A stretch of 64,000 bases of DNA, from positions 868,001 through 932,000 of the forward strand of contig JAWUZG010000353.1 in the NCBI GenBank assembly GCA_036785705.1, given 5' to 3'. Shown piece after piece: positions 12,901 through 27,900 of this stretch (positions are counted from its first letter, which is position 1; each line of letters opens with the position of its first letter). The translations under genes and the position numbers were made by a program. The DNA comes from Acanthornis magna (Eukaryota > Chordata > Aves > Passeriformes > Acanthizidae). Under the pieces are notes generated by a model. That model did no database searches, was not told the origin of the DNA, and worked only from the letters and a program-made list of their open reading frames with translations.

Positions 12901-15900
12901 CCAAGTGGGCCAGATTATCAAAGCTGGGCATCTCACTCCTGTTCATGATGGAAATGTAGCAGGTGTTCTGTTGCGTGACTTTGGTTGCAATGACGCCCTG
13001 TAAAACAGTTATGGACCACTCGCACTTCAGTCTATCAGCCCTTGGGATTGGAGAACACTCTTTGGTAAAACAGAAACAAATGCCCAGAGTTGCTACCCCA
13101 CATGGTGGACTCAAGATGGTCAGAATAACAAAACCAGCCCTGTCCCCGGGCCAGCTGTACCGGGAGACAGTCTCCTCACACGCTTTGTGAACAAGCGCGC
13201 TCCCTGCCACTCACCGTGTTGTAGTTCCAGATGGTTTTCCAGGACCCGCTGCCGGTCTTTTTCTCAATAACTGCCACGCGCCATTGCCAGTTGATGGTCA
13301 CAATTTGGGACTGGCCACCAATGATGACTTGTGTGCTGTTGGTGCCGCCGGGAATCTGCTGAGGCTGAAAAGCCAAGGGAAAGAAGACGTTTCACCTTTG
13401 AAGGGCGTCGCTGATGACCCCAAAGCTTCTGAAAAACCCCTGCTACAAGACAAGAAGTGCTGCCCCCCGGCAAGTGCCGGCACTGCTCTCAGGCTTTTCA
13501 AAAGCACCCACAATCAAGGATGTGCCCTTGGGCAGAGCCCTAGGAAGTCTTTTGATGGATTCAATGAATCATTGCTGCATCTGACAGCTCTCATCTGGTG
13601 CCTTTAGAGGCTGATGCGTGCCAGAGGACTGGCCACAGTTAATCCACGCTCTGGGTCTCGGACGGAAAGCTCTGCTCACCCTTCCTCTCAAAAGAGGACA
13701 TGCCAGGCAAGAAGGCCATCAGGCCTGCCTTTGGGCAGCACCTCTGGAGCCCCAGCACTTGGCTCAAGAAAGGTAAGGCCTCAGGTTTTCTCACCTGCTC
13801 ATTGCCACTGCAGTACTTCAGATCCACAACTCCCAAGACATTGAGGGTAATGCACGATCCCAGGTTCACCTGGGGTCCTTGGAAAGCAAGAAAAGACAAG
13901 ACAAAACCCCGTGAGTTAATTCCTATGACCTTGGCTGCCACTCTATAAGAGGGTGGTGGTGGTGGTGTTTCTCAGAGCGAGCCAGGTTTGAAGAATTGCT
14001 GCACTGGGAAGGGTTGAGATGTATGAGGCACAGATTCCCTTGCAGTCCCCAAAGAGCACCGGCTCTGTGGCTCGGCAGGGAATGGCCACCAAGCCGTGCT
14101 CTTGAACAGCCTTTGGGATTTCTCGTGCAGAAATTGGGGCTCTTTTGCACTCGCTCCTCTGAGTCCCCATGGGCATGCATTACACAGTTAGGCTGGTGTC
14201 ACTTCATGGGCCCAGTCACATGGGCTCTGATATTCTGGAAGAATCCTAAGAAGGGTAGGTCATTAGCCACCTGTGGAACTTGATCATTCCCCCTGGGAAA
14301 AACCTACAGGGAAGAAAGCTGCTTGGCCTAGTGTTGTGAAGCACAGCGTTGTGGTCACCACCTCGGTCAATTCATCTGCAAGCTCTGAGCTAAAGGCCAG
14401 CGGTTCTTAGGAAGACCCTTTTTCTTTGCCTGGGCATTGCACAGGAGCTCCATGTGGGCCAAAACACTCTGGGCCCAAACTTAAGCCTCCGTAAGATTCC
14501 CAGAAAGGAGCTGTAAGGCTTTGCATTGGGTCAAATATGGCGGCTGTGACACCAGCCTGTTCCAGTCCTGAGCTGAAGAAATGTCAAAGCCTTTGTGCCA
14601 CTGCCGAAGACCTTCGGTTCTGTGCGCCTCAAGGTGGAACAGCAGCAGTCGCGCCTTAGTCATTCCCCAAGGGAAACAAATGTCGGGTCACTTAGAGACA
14701 CAGTTCCTTTGCTCGAACTCACCATGAACTTCGTAAGCCATGTAGGTGGTGAATCCACTGCACATTGAGAAGACATCGGCTCCATAGGACCTGAGGTTGT
14801 TGACCAATCCACTGGCGACAAAGGTGATCTTCTTGGTAGGTCTTCCAAGGCCCATCTAAGCATCACACAAGAGCATTCAGCAAGATCAGTGCCGTCACCT
14901 GTTGCACGCTAGGCATATTCCTGGCCAGCAATGACGACTCGGGGCTTGGGGTTTGACTCCCAACTGCCTCTGGGGACATCTTTTAATCCCCTGGGGGCCT
15001 GTGGGACCACTAGCGAGCCTTGAAGGCAGCTCCAAAGGCAGATTGTTCTAAGGGAGTCAAGGTGCAGAGAGCCCGAGGGGACGTGGCACTGCAAGGGAAG
15101 CGCTGAAGTGGAGGAGCGCAGCCGCTCTGCTGAGCCAGAGCTCCTTCCAAAACTTTTGCTCAGTCCCTGCCCCCGCCCCTCAGAGGCACACAGGCTGTCG
15201 GCTGGAAGGCTGTCAGGAGAAGGCTCTTCCTGCAGCCCGTGCTAAACTGCAAACAAAGAGGGCAGCAGTAAGCCTGGGCAGAGACATTTGCTCTCAGACT
15301 ATTTGCGAGTGGTGCTGAAAACCACACAGAGAGCCCTGGGCGCTCTAGTGGGACAGGTCTTTCTGAACAGCTCCAGAGGCCTTTGTTTCAAATGAATTGC
15401 CACTCTCTTTTCCTCCTGCAGTGCTTTCTCACCTGGCCCCAGTCCCTGCATGCCTGGCTTTGCTCCCATGCCCTCGGCTTCCAGCGCCTCTCTTGCCCTT
15501 TCCTCAGCTAGGGCCACAGGCCTCCTGTTGTGGCTCATGCCATCAACCTGGGGGACAGGCTGTGCAATAGGGAAGCGCTCTCTCGCTCCCCAAGGCAAAA
15601 CCGAGTCTGGCTAAGCGCGGCTGCAATGCCTGGTTCTGAGCTGACCAGAGCAGTTTGGTACTGAAAGGCCTGCAAAGGACTTTGCGATCTTGGCATGCCA
15701 AAAGAATGAAGGCCCTTGAAGGGCTCCTCAGAGCAAGGGTTTGTCCAGCAAGCTGCAGAGCTCAACGTCGTCCGAAAGAGCAGAGCTGAGGGAGGGAATG
15801 ATTCATCCCCCTTTTCTTTTGGCAAAACATTCCTATGACAAATTCCCAATCTGCAGTACTGCTGAGGGAAAGGACGTCCTGCCACTTGTGACAACCCCAC

Positions 15901-18900
15901 CCTCTCCAGAAGGTCAAAGCACATTAAGAAAGGGCCCCATGAACTCTAGGGTCAAGACACTGCTGTTCCTTTGCAATCTTACCTTGCTCTCTTGTGCCAA
16001 GTGGGCCAGATTATCAAAGCTGGGCATCTCACTCCTGTTCATGATGGAAATGTAGCAGGTGTTCTGTTGCGTGACTTTGGTTGCAATGACGCCCTGTAAA
16101 ACAGAGTTATGGACCACTCGCACTGCAGTCTATCAGCCCTTGGGATTGGAGAACACTCTTTGGTAAAACAGAAACAAATGCCCAGAGTTGCTACCCCACA
16201 TGGTGGACTCAAGATGGTCAGAATAACAAAACCAGCCTTGTCCCCGGGCCAGCTGTACCGGGAGACAGTCTCCTCACACGCTTTGTGAACAAGCGCGCTC
16301 CCTGCCACTCACCGTGTTGTAGTTCCAGATGGTTTTCCAGGACCCGCTGCCGGTCTTTTTCTCAATAACTGCCACGCGCCATTGCCAGTTGATGGTCACA
16401 ATTTGGGACTGGCCACCAATGATGACTTGTGTGCTGTTGGTGCCGCCGGGAATCTGCTGAGGCTGAAAAGCCAAGGGAAAGAAGACGTTTCACCTTTGAA
16501 GGGCGTCGCTGATGACCCCAAAGCTTCTGAAAAACCCCTGCTACAAGAGAAGAAGTGCTGCCCCCCGGCAAGTGCCGGCACTGCTCTCAGGCTTTTCAAA
16601 AGCACCCACAATCAAGGATGTGCCCTTGGGCAGAGCCCTAGGAAGTCTTTTGATGGATTCAATGAATCATTGCTGCATCTGACAGCTCTCATCTGGTGCC
16701 TTTAGAGGCTGATGCGTGCCAGAGGACTGGCCACAGTTAATCCACGCTCTGGGTCTCGGACGGAAAGCTCTGCTCACCCTTCCTCTCAAAAGAGGACATG
16801 CCAGGCAAGAAGGCCATCAGGCCTGCCTTTGGGCAGCACCTCTGGAGCCCCAGCACTTGGCTCAAGAAAGGTAAGGCCTCAGGTTTTCTCACCTGCTCAT
16901 TGCCACTGCAGTACTTCAGATCCACAACTCCCAAGACATTGAGGGTAATGCACGATCCCAGGTTCACCTGGGGTCCTTGGAAAGCAAGAAAAGACAAGAC
17001 AAAACCCCATGAGTTAATTCCTATGACCTTGGCTGCCACTCTATAAGAGGGTGGTGGTGGTGGTGTTTCTCAGAGCGAGCCAGGTTTGAAGAATTGCTGC
17101 ACTGGGAAGGGTTGAGATGTATGAGGCACAGATTCCCTTGCAGTCCCCAAAGAGCACCGGCTCTGTGGCTCGGCAGGGAATGGCCACCAAGCCGTGCTCT
17201 TGAACAGCCTTTGGGATTTCTCGTGCAGAAATTGGGGCTCTTTTGCACTCGCTCCTCTGAGTCCCCATGGGCATGCATTACACAGTTAGGCTGGTGTCAC
17301 TTCATGGGCCCAGTCACATGGGCTCTGATATTCTGGAAGAATCCTAAGAAGGGTAGGTCATTAGCCACCTGTGGAACTTGATCATTCCCCCTGGGAAAAA
17401 CCTACAGGGAAGAAAGCTGCTTGGCCTAGTGTTGTGAAGCACAGGGTTGTGGTCACCACCTCGGTCAATTCATCTGCAAGCTCTGAGCTAAAGGCCAGCG
17501 GTTCTTAAGAAGACCCTTTTTCTTTGCCTGGGCATTGCACAGGAGCTCCATGTGGGCCAAAACACTCTGGGCCCAAACTTAAGCCTCCGTAAGATTCCCA
17601 GAAAGGAGCTCTAAGGCTTTGCATTGGGTCAAATATGGCGGCTGTGACACCAGCCTGTTCCAGTCCTGAGCTGAAGAAATGTCAAAGCCTTTGTGCCACT
17701 GCCGAAGACCTTCGGTTCTGTGCGCCTCAAGGTGGAACAGCAGCAGTCGCGCCTTAGTCATTCCCCAAGGGAAACAAATGTCGGGTCACTTAGAGACACA
17801 GTTCCTTTGCTCAAACTCACCATGAACTTCGTAAGCCATGTAGGTGGTGAATCCACTGCACATTGAGAAGACATCGGCTCCATAAGACCTGAGGTTGTTG
17901 ACCAATCCACTGGCGACAAAGGTGATCTTCTTGGTAGGTCTTCCAAGGCCCATCTAAGCATCACACAAGAGCATTCAGCAAGATCAGTGCCGTCACCTGT
18001 TGCATGCTAGGCATATTCCTGGCTAGCAATGACGACTCGGGGCTTGGGGTTTGACTCCCAACTGCCTCTGGGGACATCTTTTAATCCCCTGGGGGCCTGT
18101 GGGACCACTAGCGAGCCTTGAAGGCAGCTCCAAAGGCAGATTGTTCTAAGGGAGTCAAGGTGCAGAGAGCCCGAGGGGACGTGGCACTGCAAGGGAAGCG
18201 CTGAAGTGGAGGAGCGCAGCCGCTCTGCTGAGCCAGAGCTCCTTCCAAAACTTTTGCTCAGTCCCTGCCCCCGCCCCTCAGAGGCACTCGGGCTGTTTGC
18301 TGGAAGGCTGGCAGGAGAAGGCTCTTCCTGCAGCCCGTGCTAAACTGCAAACAAAGAGGGCAGCAGTAAGCCTGGGCAGAGACATTTGCTCTCAGACTAT
18401 TTGCGAGTGGTGCTGAAAACCACACAGAGAGCCCTGGGCGCTCTAGTGGGACAGGTCTTTCTGAACGGCTCCAGAGGCCTTTGTTTCAAATGAATTGCCA
18501 CTCTCTTTTCCTCCTGCAGTGCTTTCTCACCTGGCCCCAGTCCCTGCATGCCTGGCTTTGCTCCCATGCCCTCGGCTTCCAGCGCCTCTCTTGCCCTTTC
18601 CTCAGCTAGGGCCACAGGCCTCCTGTTGTGGCTCATGCCATCAACCTGGGGGACAGGCTGTGCAATAGGGAAGCGCTCTCTCGCTCCCCAAGGCAAAACC
18701 GAGTCTGGCTAAGCGCGGCTGCAATGCCTGGTTCTGAGCTGACCAGAGCAGTTTGGTACTGAAAGGCCTGCAAAGGACTTTGCGATCTTGGCATGCCAAA
18801 AGAATGAAGGCCCTTGAAGGGCTCCTCAGAGCAAGGGTTTGTCCAGCAAGCTGCAGAGCTCAACGTCGTCCGAAAGAGCAGAGCTGAGGGAGGGAATGAT

Positions 18901-21900
18901 TCATCCCCCTTTTCTTTTGGCAAAACATTCCTATGACAAATTCCCAATCTGCAGTACTGCTGAGGGAAAGGACGTCCTGCCACTTGTGACAACCCCACCC
19001 TCTCCAGAAGGTCAAAGCACATTAAGAAAGGGCCCCATGAACTCTAGGGTCAAGACACTGCTGTTCCTTTGCAATCTTACCTTGCTCTCTTGTGCCAAGT
19101 GGGCCAGATTATCAAAGCTGGGCATCTCACTCCTGTTCATGATGGAAATGTAGCAGGTGTTCTGTTGCGTGACTTTGGTTGCAATGACGCCCTGTAAAAC
19201 AGTTATGGACCACTCGCACTTCAGTCTATCAGCCCTTGGGATTGGAGAACACTCTTTGGTAAAACAGAAACAAATGCCCAGAGTTGCTACCCCACATGGT
19301 GGACTCAAGATGGTCAGAATAACAAAACCAGCCTTGTCCCCGGGCCAGCTGTACCGGGAGACAGTCTCCTCACACGCTTTGTGAACAAGCGCGCTCCCTG
19401 CCACTCACCGTGTTGTAGTTCCAGATGGTTTTCCAGGACCCGCTGCCGGTCTTTTTCTCAATAACTGCCACGCGCCATTGCCAGTTGATGGTCACAATTT
19501 GGGACTGGCCACCAATGATGACTTGTGTGCTGTTGGTGCCGCCGGGAATCTGCTGAGGCTGAAAAGCCAAGGGAAAGAAGACGTTTCACCTTTGAAGGGC
19601 GTCGCTGATGACCCCAAAGCTTCTGAAAAACCCCTGCTACAAGAGAAGAAGTGCTGCCCCCCGGCAAGTGCCGGCACTGCTCTCAGGCTTTTCAAAAGCA
19701 CCCACAATCAAGGATGTGCCCTTGGGCAGAGCCCTAGGAAGTCTTTTGATGGATTCAATGAATCATTGCTGCATCTGACAGCTCTCATCTGGTGCCTTTA
19801 GAGGCTGATGCGTGCCAGAGGACTGGCCACAGTTAATCCACGCTCTGGGTCTCGGACGGAAAGCTCTGCTCACCCTTCCTCTCAAAAGAGGACATGCCAG
19901 GCAAGAAGGCCATCAGGCCTGCCTTTGGGCAGCACCTCTGGAGCCCCAGCACTTGGCTCAAGAAAGGTAAGGCCTCAGGTTTTCTCACCTGCTCATTGCC
20001 ACTGCAGTACTTCAGATCCACAACTCTCAGGACATTGAGGGTAATGCACGATCCCAGGTTCACCTGGGGTCCTTGGAAAGCAAGAAAAGACAAGACAAAA
20101 CCCCATGAGTTAATTCCTATGACCTTGGCTGCCACTCTATAAGAGGGTGGTGGTGGTGGTGTTTCTCAGAGCGAGCCAGGTTTGAAGAATTGCTGCACTG
20201 GGAAGGGTTGAGATGTATGAGGCACAGATTCCCTTGCAGTCCCCAAAGAGCACCGGCTCTGTGGCTCGGCAGGGAATGGCCACCAAGCCGTGCTCTTGAA
20301 CAGCCTTTGGGATTTCTCCTGCAGAAATTGGGGCTCTTTTGCACTCGCTCCTCTGAGTCCCCATGGGCATGCATTACACAGTTAGGCTGGTGTCACTTCA
20401 TGGGCCCAGTCACATGGGCTCTGATATTCTGGAAGAATCCTAAGAAGGCTAGGTCATTAGCCACCTGTGGAACTTGATCATTCCCCCTGGGAAAAACCTA
20501 CAGGGAAGAAAGCTGCTTGGCCTAGTGTTGTGAAGCGCAGCGTTGTGGTCACCACCTCGGTCAATTCATCTGCAAGCTCTGAGCTAAAGGCCAGCGGTTC
20601 TTAGGAAGACCCTTTTTCTTTGCCTGGGCATTGCACAGGAGCTCCATGTGGGCCAAAACACTCTGGGCCCAAACTTAAGCCTCCGTAAGATTCCCAGAAA
20701 GGAGCTGTAAGGCTTTGCATTGGGTCAAATATGGCGGCTGTGACACCAGCCTGTTCCAGTCCTGAGCTGAAGAAATGTCAAAGCCTTTGTGCCACTGCCG
20801 AAGACCTTCGGTTCTGTGCGCCTCAAGGTGGAACAGCAGCAGTCGCGCCTTAGTCATTCCCCAAGGGAAACAAATGTCGGGTCACTTAGAGACACAGTTC
20901 CTTTGCTCAAACTCACCATGAACTTCGTAAGCCATGTAGGTGGTGAATCCACTGCACATTGAGAAGACATCGGCTCCATAAGACCTGAGGTTGTTGACCA
21001 ATCCACTGGCGACAAAGGTGATCTTCTTGGTAGGTCTTCCAAGGCCCATCTAAGCATCACACAAGAGCATTCAGCAAGATCAGTGCCGTCACCTGTTGCA
21101 CGCTAGGCATATTCCTGGCCAGCAATGACGACTCGGGGCTTGGGGTTTGACTCCCAACTGCCTCTGGGGACATCTTTTAATCTCCTGGGGGCCTGTGGGA
21201 CCACTAGCGAGCCTTGAAGGCAGCTCCAAAGGCAGATTGTTCTAAGGGAGTCAAGGTGCAGAGAGCCCGAGGGGACGTGGCACTGCAAGGGAAGCGCTGA
21301 AGTGGAGGAGCGCAGCCTCTCTGCTGAGCCAGAGCTCCTTCCAAAACTTTTGCTCAGTCCCTGCCCCCGCCCCTCAGAGGCACACAGGCTGTCGGCTGGA
21401 AGGCTGGCAGGAGAAGGCTCTTCCTGCAGCCCGTGCTAAACTGCAAACAAAGAGGGCAGCAGTAAGCCTGGGCAGAGACATTTGCTCTCAGACTATTTGC
21501 GAGTGGTGCTGAAAACCACACAGAGAGCCCTGGGCGCTCTAGTGGGACAGGTCTTTCTGAACGGCTCCAGAGGCCTTTGTTTCAAATGAATTGCCACTCT
21601 CTTTTCCTCCTGCAGTGCTTTCTCACCTGGCCCCAGTCCCTGCATGCCTGGCTTTGCTCCCATGCCCTCGGCTTCCAGCGCCTCTCTTGCCCTTTCCTCA
21701 GCTAGGGCCACAGGCCTCCTGTTGTGGCTCATGCCATCAACCTGGGGGACAGGCTGTGCAATAGGGAAGCGCTCTCTCGCTCCCCAAGGCAAAACCGAGT
21801 CTGGCTAAGCGCGGCTGCAATGCCTGGTTCTGAGCTGACCAGAGCAGTTTGGTACTGAAAGGCCTGCAAAGGACTTTGCGATCTTGGCATGCCAAAAGAA

Positions 21901-24900
21901 TGAAGGCCCTTGAAGGGCTCCTCAGAGCAAGGGTTTGTCCAGCAAGCTGCAGAGCTCAACGTCGTCCGAAAGAGCAGAGCTGAGGGAGGGAATGATTCAT
22001 CCCCCTTTTCTTTTGGCAAAACATTCCTATGACAAATTCCCAATCTGCAGTACTGCTGAGGGAAAGGACGTCCTGCCACTTGTGACAACCCCACCCTCTC
22101 CAGAAGGTCAAAGCACATTAAGAAAGGGCCCCATGAACTCTAGGGTCAAGACACTGCTGTTCCTTTGCAATCTTACCTTGCTCTCTTGTGCCAAGTGGGC
22201 CAGATTATCAAAGCTGGGCATCTCACTCCTGTTCATGATGGAAATGTAGCAGGTGTTCTGTTGCGTGACTTTGGTTGCAATGACGCCCTGTAAAACAGAG
22301 TTATGGACCACTCGCACTGCAGTCTATCAGCCCTTGGGATTGGAGAACACTCTTTGGTAAAACAGAAACAAATGCCCAGAGTTGCTACCCCACATGGTGG
22401 ACTCAAGATGGTCAGAATAACAAAACCAGCCCTGTCCCCGGGCCAGCTGTACCGGGAGACAGTCTCCTCACACGCTTTGTGAACAAGCGCGCTCCCTGCC
22501 ACTCACCGTGTTGTAGTTCCAGATGGTTTTCCAGGACCCGCTGCCGGTCTTTTTCTCAATAACTGCCACGCGCCATTGCCAGTTGATGGTCACAATTTGG
22601 GACTGGCCACCAATGATGACTTGTGTGCTGTTGGTGCCGCCGGGAATCTGCTGAGGCTGAAAAGCCAAGGGAAAGAAGACGTTTCACCTTTGAAGGGCGT
22701 CGCTGATGACCCCAAAGCTTCTGAAAAACCCCTGCTACAAGACAAGAAGTGCTGCCCCCCGGCAAGTGCCGGCACTGCTCTCAGGCTTTTCAAAAGCACC
22801 CACAATCAAGGATGTGCCCTTGGGCAGAGCCCTAGGAAGTCTTTTGATGGATTCAATGAATCATTGCTGCATCTGACAGCTCTCATCTGGTGCCTTTAGA
22901 GGCTGATGCGTGCAAGAGGACTGGCCACAGTTAATCCATGCTCTGGGTCTCGGACGGAAAGCTCTGCTCACCCTTCCTCTCAAAAGAGGACATGCCAGGC
23001 AAGAAGGCCATCAGGGCTGCCTTTGGCCAGCACCTCTGGAGCCCCAGCACTTGGCTCAAGAAAGGTAAGGCCTCAGGTTTTCTCACCTGCTCATTGCCAC
23101 TGCAGTACTTCAGATCCACAACTCTCAGGACATTGAGGGTAATGCACGATCCCAGGTTCACCTGGGGTCCTTGGAAAGCAAGAAAAGACAAGACAAAACC
23201 CCATGAGTTAATTCCTATGACCTTGGCTGCCACTCTATAAGAGGGTGGTGGTGGTGGTGTTTCTCAGAGCGAGCCAGGTTTGAAGAATTGCTGCACTGGG
23301 AAGGGTTGAGATGTATGAGGCACAGATTCCCTTGCAGTCCCCAAAGAGCACCGGCTCTGTGGCTCGGCAGGGAATGGCCACCAAGCCGTGCTCTTGAACA
23401 GCCTTTGGGATTTCTCCTGCAGAAATTGGGGCTCTTTTGCACTCGCTCCTCTGAGTCCCCATGGGCATGCATTACACAGTTAGGCTGGTGTCACTTCATG
23501 GGCCCAGTCACATGGGCTCTGATATTCTGGAAGAATCCTAAGAAGGGTAGGTCAGTAGCCACCTGTGGAACTTGATCATTCCCCCTGGGAAAAACCTACA
23601 GGGAAGAAAGCTGCTTGGCCTAGTGTTGTGAAGCACAGCGTTGTGGTCACCACCTCGGTCAATTCATCTGCAAGCTCTGAGCTAAAGGCCAGCGGTTCTT
23701 AGGAAGACCCTTTTTCTTTGCCTGGGCATTGCACAGGAGCTCCATGTGGGCCAAAACACTCTGGGCCCAAACTTAAGCCTCCGTAAGATTCCCAGAAAGG
23801 AGCTGTAAGGCTTTGCATTGGGTCAAATATGGCGGCTGTGACACCAGCCTGTTCCAGTCCTGAGCTGAAGAAATGTCAAAGCCTTTGTGCCACTGCCGAA
23901 GACCTTCGGTTCTGTGCGCCTCAAGGTGGAACAGCAGCAGTCGCGCCTTAGTCATTCCCCAAGGGAAACAAATGTCGGGTCACTTAGAGACACAGTTCCT
24001 TTGCTCGAACTCACCATGAACTTCGTAAGCCATGTAGGTGGTGAATCCACTGCACATTGAGAAGACATCGGCTCCATAAGACCTGAGGTTGTTGACCAAT
24101 CCACTGGCGACAAAGGTGATCTTCTTGGTAGGTCTTCCAAGGCCCATCTAAGCATCACACAAGAGCATTCAGCAAGATCAGTGCCGTCACCTGTTGCATG
24201 CTAGGCATATTCCTGGCCAGCAATGACGACTCGGGGCTTGGGGTTTGACTCCCAACTGCCTCTGGGGACATCTTTTAATCCCCTGGGGGCCTGTGGGACC
24301 ACTAGCGAGCCTTGAAGGCAGCTCCAAAGGCAGATTGTTCTAAGGGAGTCAAGGTGCAGAGAGCCCGAGGGGACGTGGCACTGCAAGGGAAGCGCTGAAG
24401 TGGAGGAGCGCAGCCGCTCTGCTGAGCCAGAGCTCCTTCCAAAACTTTTGCTCAGTCCCTGCCCCCGCCCCTCAGAGGCACTCGGGCTGTTTGCTGGAAG
24501 GCTGGCAGGAGAAGGCTCTTCCTGCAGCCCGTGCTAAACTGCAAACAAAGAGGGCAGCAGTAAGCCTGGGCAGAGACATTTGCTCTCAGACTATTTGCGA
24601 GTGGTGCTGAAAACCACACAGAGAGCCCTGGGCGCTCTAGTGGGACAGGTCTTTCTGAACGGCTCCAGAGGCCTTTGTTTCAAATGAATTGCCACTCTCT
24701 TTTCCTCCTGCAGTGCTTTCTCACCTGGCCCCAGTCCCTGCATGCCTGGCTTTGCTCCCATGCCCTCGGCTTCCAGCGCCTCTCTTGCCCTTTCCTCAGC
24801 TAGGGCCACAGGCCTCCTGTTGTGGCTCATGCCATCAACCTGGGGGACAGGCTGTGCAATAGGGAAGCGCTCTCTCGCTCCCCAAGGCAAAACCGAGTCT

Positions 24901-27900
24901 GGCTAAGCGCGGCTGCAATGCCTGGTTCTGAGCTGACCAGAGCAGTTTGGTACTGAAAGGCCTGCAAAGGACTTTGCGATCTTGGCATGCCAAAAGAATG
25001 AAGGCCCTTGAAGGGCTCCTCAGAGCAAGGGTTTGTCCAGCAAGCTGCAGAGCTCAACGTCGTCCGAAAGAGCAGAGCTGAGGGAGGGAATGATTCATCC
25101 CCCTTTTCTTTTGGCAAAACATTCCTATGACAAATTCCCAATCTGCAGTACTGCTGAGGGAAAGGACGTCCTGCCACTTGTGACAACCCCACCCTCTCCA
25201 GAAGGTCAAAGCACATTAAGAAAGGGCCCCATGAACTCTAGGGTCAAGACACTGCTGTTCCTTTGCAATCTTACCTTGCTCTCTTGTGCCAAGTGGGCCA
25301 GATTATCAAAGCTGGGCATCTCACTCCTGTTCATGATGGAAATGTAGCAGGTGTTCTGTTGCGTGACTTTGGTTGCAATGACGCCCTGTAAAACAGAGTT
25401 ATGGACCACTCGCACTTCAGTCTATCAGCCCTTGGGATTGGAGAACACTCTTTGGTAAAACAGACACAAATGCCCAGAGTTGCTACCCCACATGGTGGAC
25501 TCAAGATGGTCAGAATAACAAAACCAGCCCTGTCCCCGGGCCAGCTGTACCGGGAGACAGCCTCCTCACACGCTTTGTGAACAAGCGCGCTCCCTGCCAC
25601 TCACCGTGTTGTAGTTCCAGATGGTTTTCCAGGACCCGCTGCCGGTCTTTTTCTCAATAACTGCCACGCGCCATTGCCAGTTGATGGTCACAATTTGGGA
25701 CTGGCCACCAATGATGACTTGTGTGCTGTTGGTGCCGCCGGGAATCTGCTGAGGCTGAAAAGCCAAGGGAAAGAAGACGTTTCACCTTTGAAGGGCGTCG
25801 CTGATGACCCCAAAGCTTCTGAAAAACCCCTGCTACAAGAGAAGAAGTGCTGCCCCCCGGCAAGTGCCGGCACTGCTCTCAGGCTTTTCAAAAGCACCCA
25901 CAATCAAGGATGTGCCCTTGGGCAGAGCCCTAGGAAGTCTTTTGATGGATTCAATGAATCATTGCTGCATCTGACAGCTCTCATCTGGTGCCTTTAGAGG
26001 CTGATGTGTGCCAGAGGACTGGCCACAGTTAATCCACGCTCTGGGTCTCGGACGGAAAGCTCTGCTCACCCTTCCTCTCAAAAGAGGACATGCCAGGCAA
26101 GAAGGCCATCAGGGCTGCCTTTGGCCAGCACCTCTGGAGCCCCAGCACTTGGCTCAAGAAAGGTAAGGCCTCAGGTTTTCTCACCTGCTCATTGCCACTG
26201 CAGTACTTCAGATCCACAACTCCCAAGACATTGAGGGTAATGCACGATCCCAGGTTCACCTGGGGTCCTTGGAAAGCAAGAAAAGACAAGACAAAACCCC
26301 ATGAGTTAATTCCTATGACCTTGGCTGCCACTCTATAAGAGGGTGGTGGTGGTGGTGTTTCTCAGAGCGAGCCAGGTTTGAAGAATTGCTGCACTGGGAA
26401 GGGTTGAGATGTATGAGGCACAGATTCCCTTGCAGTCCCCAAAGAGCACCGGCTCTGTGGCTCTCCCCATTAAGCCGTGCTCTTGAACAGCCTTTGGGAT
26501 TTCTCGTGCAGAAATTGGGGCTCTATTCCACTCGCTCCCCTGAGACCCTATGGGCATGCATTACACAGTTAGGCCAATGTCACTTCATGTGCCCAAGTCA
26601 CATGGGCTGTGACATCCTGGATGGATCCTAAGAAGTGTAGGTTCTTAGCCACCTGTGGAACTTGATCATTCCCCCTGGGAAAAACCTACAGGGGAGAAAG
26701 CTGCTTAGCTTGGTGTTTTGAAGAACAAAGTATAGGTTGCTGCTTTGGTCAACTCGCTAGCTAGCTCTGAGCTGAATGACAATTGTTCTTAGGAAGACCC
26801 TTTTTCTTTGCCTGGGCATTGCACAGGAGCTCCATGTGGGCCAAAACACTCTGGGCCCAAACTTAAGCTTCCTTAAGATTCCCAATTCCCAGAAAGGAGT
26901 TTTAAGGGTTTGGATCGGCTCACACATGGCAGCTGGACACCAGCCTGTTCCAGTCCTGAGCTGAAGAAATGTCAAAGCCTTTGTGCCACTGCCGAAGACC
27001 TTCGGTTCTGTGCGCCTCAAGGTGGAACAGCAGCAGTCGCGCCTTAGTCATTCCCCAAGGGAAACAAATGTCGGGTCACTTAGAGACACAGTTCCTTTGC
27101 TCGAACTCACCATGAACTTCGTAAGCCATGTAGGTGGTGAATCCACTGCACATTGAGAAGACATCGGCTCCATAAGACCTGAGGTTGTTGACCAATCCAC
27201 TGGCGACAAAGGTGATCTTCTTGGTAGGTCTTCCAAGGCCCATCTAAGCATCACACAAGAGCATTCAGCAAGATCAGTGCCGTCACCTGTTGCATGCTAG
27301 GCATATTCCTGGCCAGCAATGACGACTCGGGGCTTGGGGTTTGACTCCCAACTGCCTCTGGGGACATCTTTTAATCCCCTGGGGGCCTGTGGGACCACTA
27401 GCGAGCCTTGAAGGCAGCTCCAAAGGCAGATTGTTCTAAGGGAGTCAAGGTGCAGAGAGCCCGAGGGGACGTGGCACTGCAAGGGAAGCGCTGAAGTGGA
27501 GGAGCGCAGCCGCTCTGCTGAGCCAGAGCTCCTTCCAAAACTTTTGCTCAGTCCCTGCCCCCGCCCCTCAGAGGCACTCGGGCTGTTTGCTGGAAGGCTG
27601 GCAGGAGAAGGCTCTTCCTGCAGCCCGTGCTAAACTGCAAACAAAGAGGGCAGCAGTAAGCCTGGGCAGAGACATTTGCTCTCAGACTATTTGCGAGTGG
27701 TGCTGAAAACCACACAGAGAGCCCTGGGCGCTCTAGTGGGACAGGTCTTTCTGAACGGCTCCAGAGGCCTTTGTTTCAAATGAATTGCCACTCTCTTTTC
27801 CTCCTGCAGTGCTTTCTCACCTGGCCCCAGTCCCTGCATGCCTGGCTTTGCTCCCATGCCCTCGGCTTCCAGCGCCTCTCTTGCCCTTTCCTCAGCTAGG

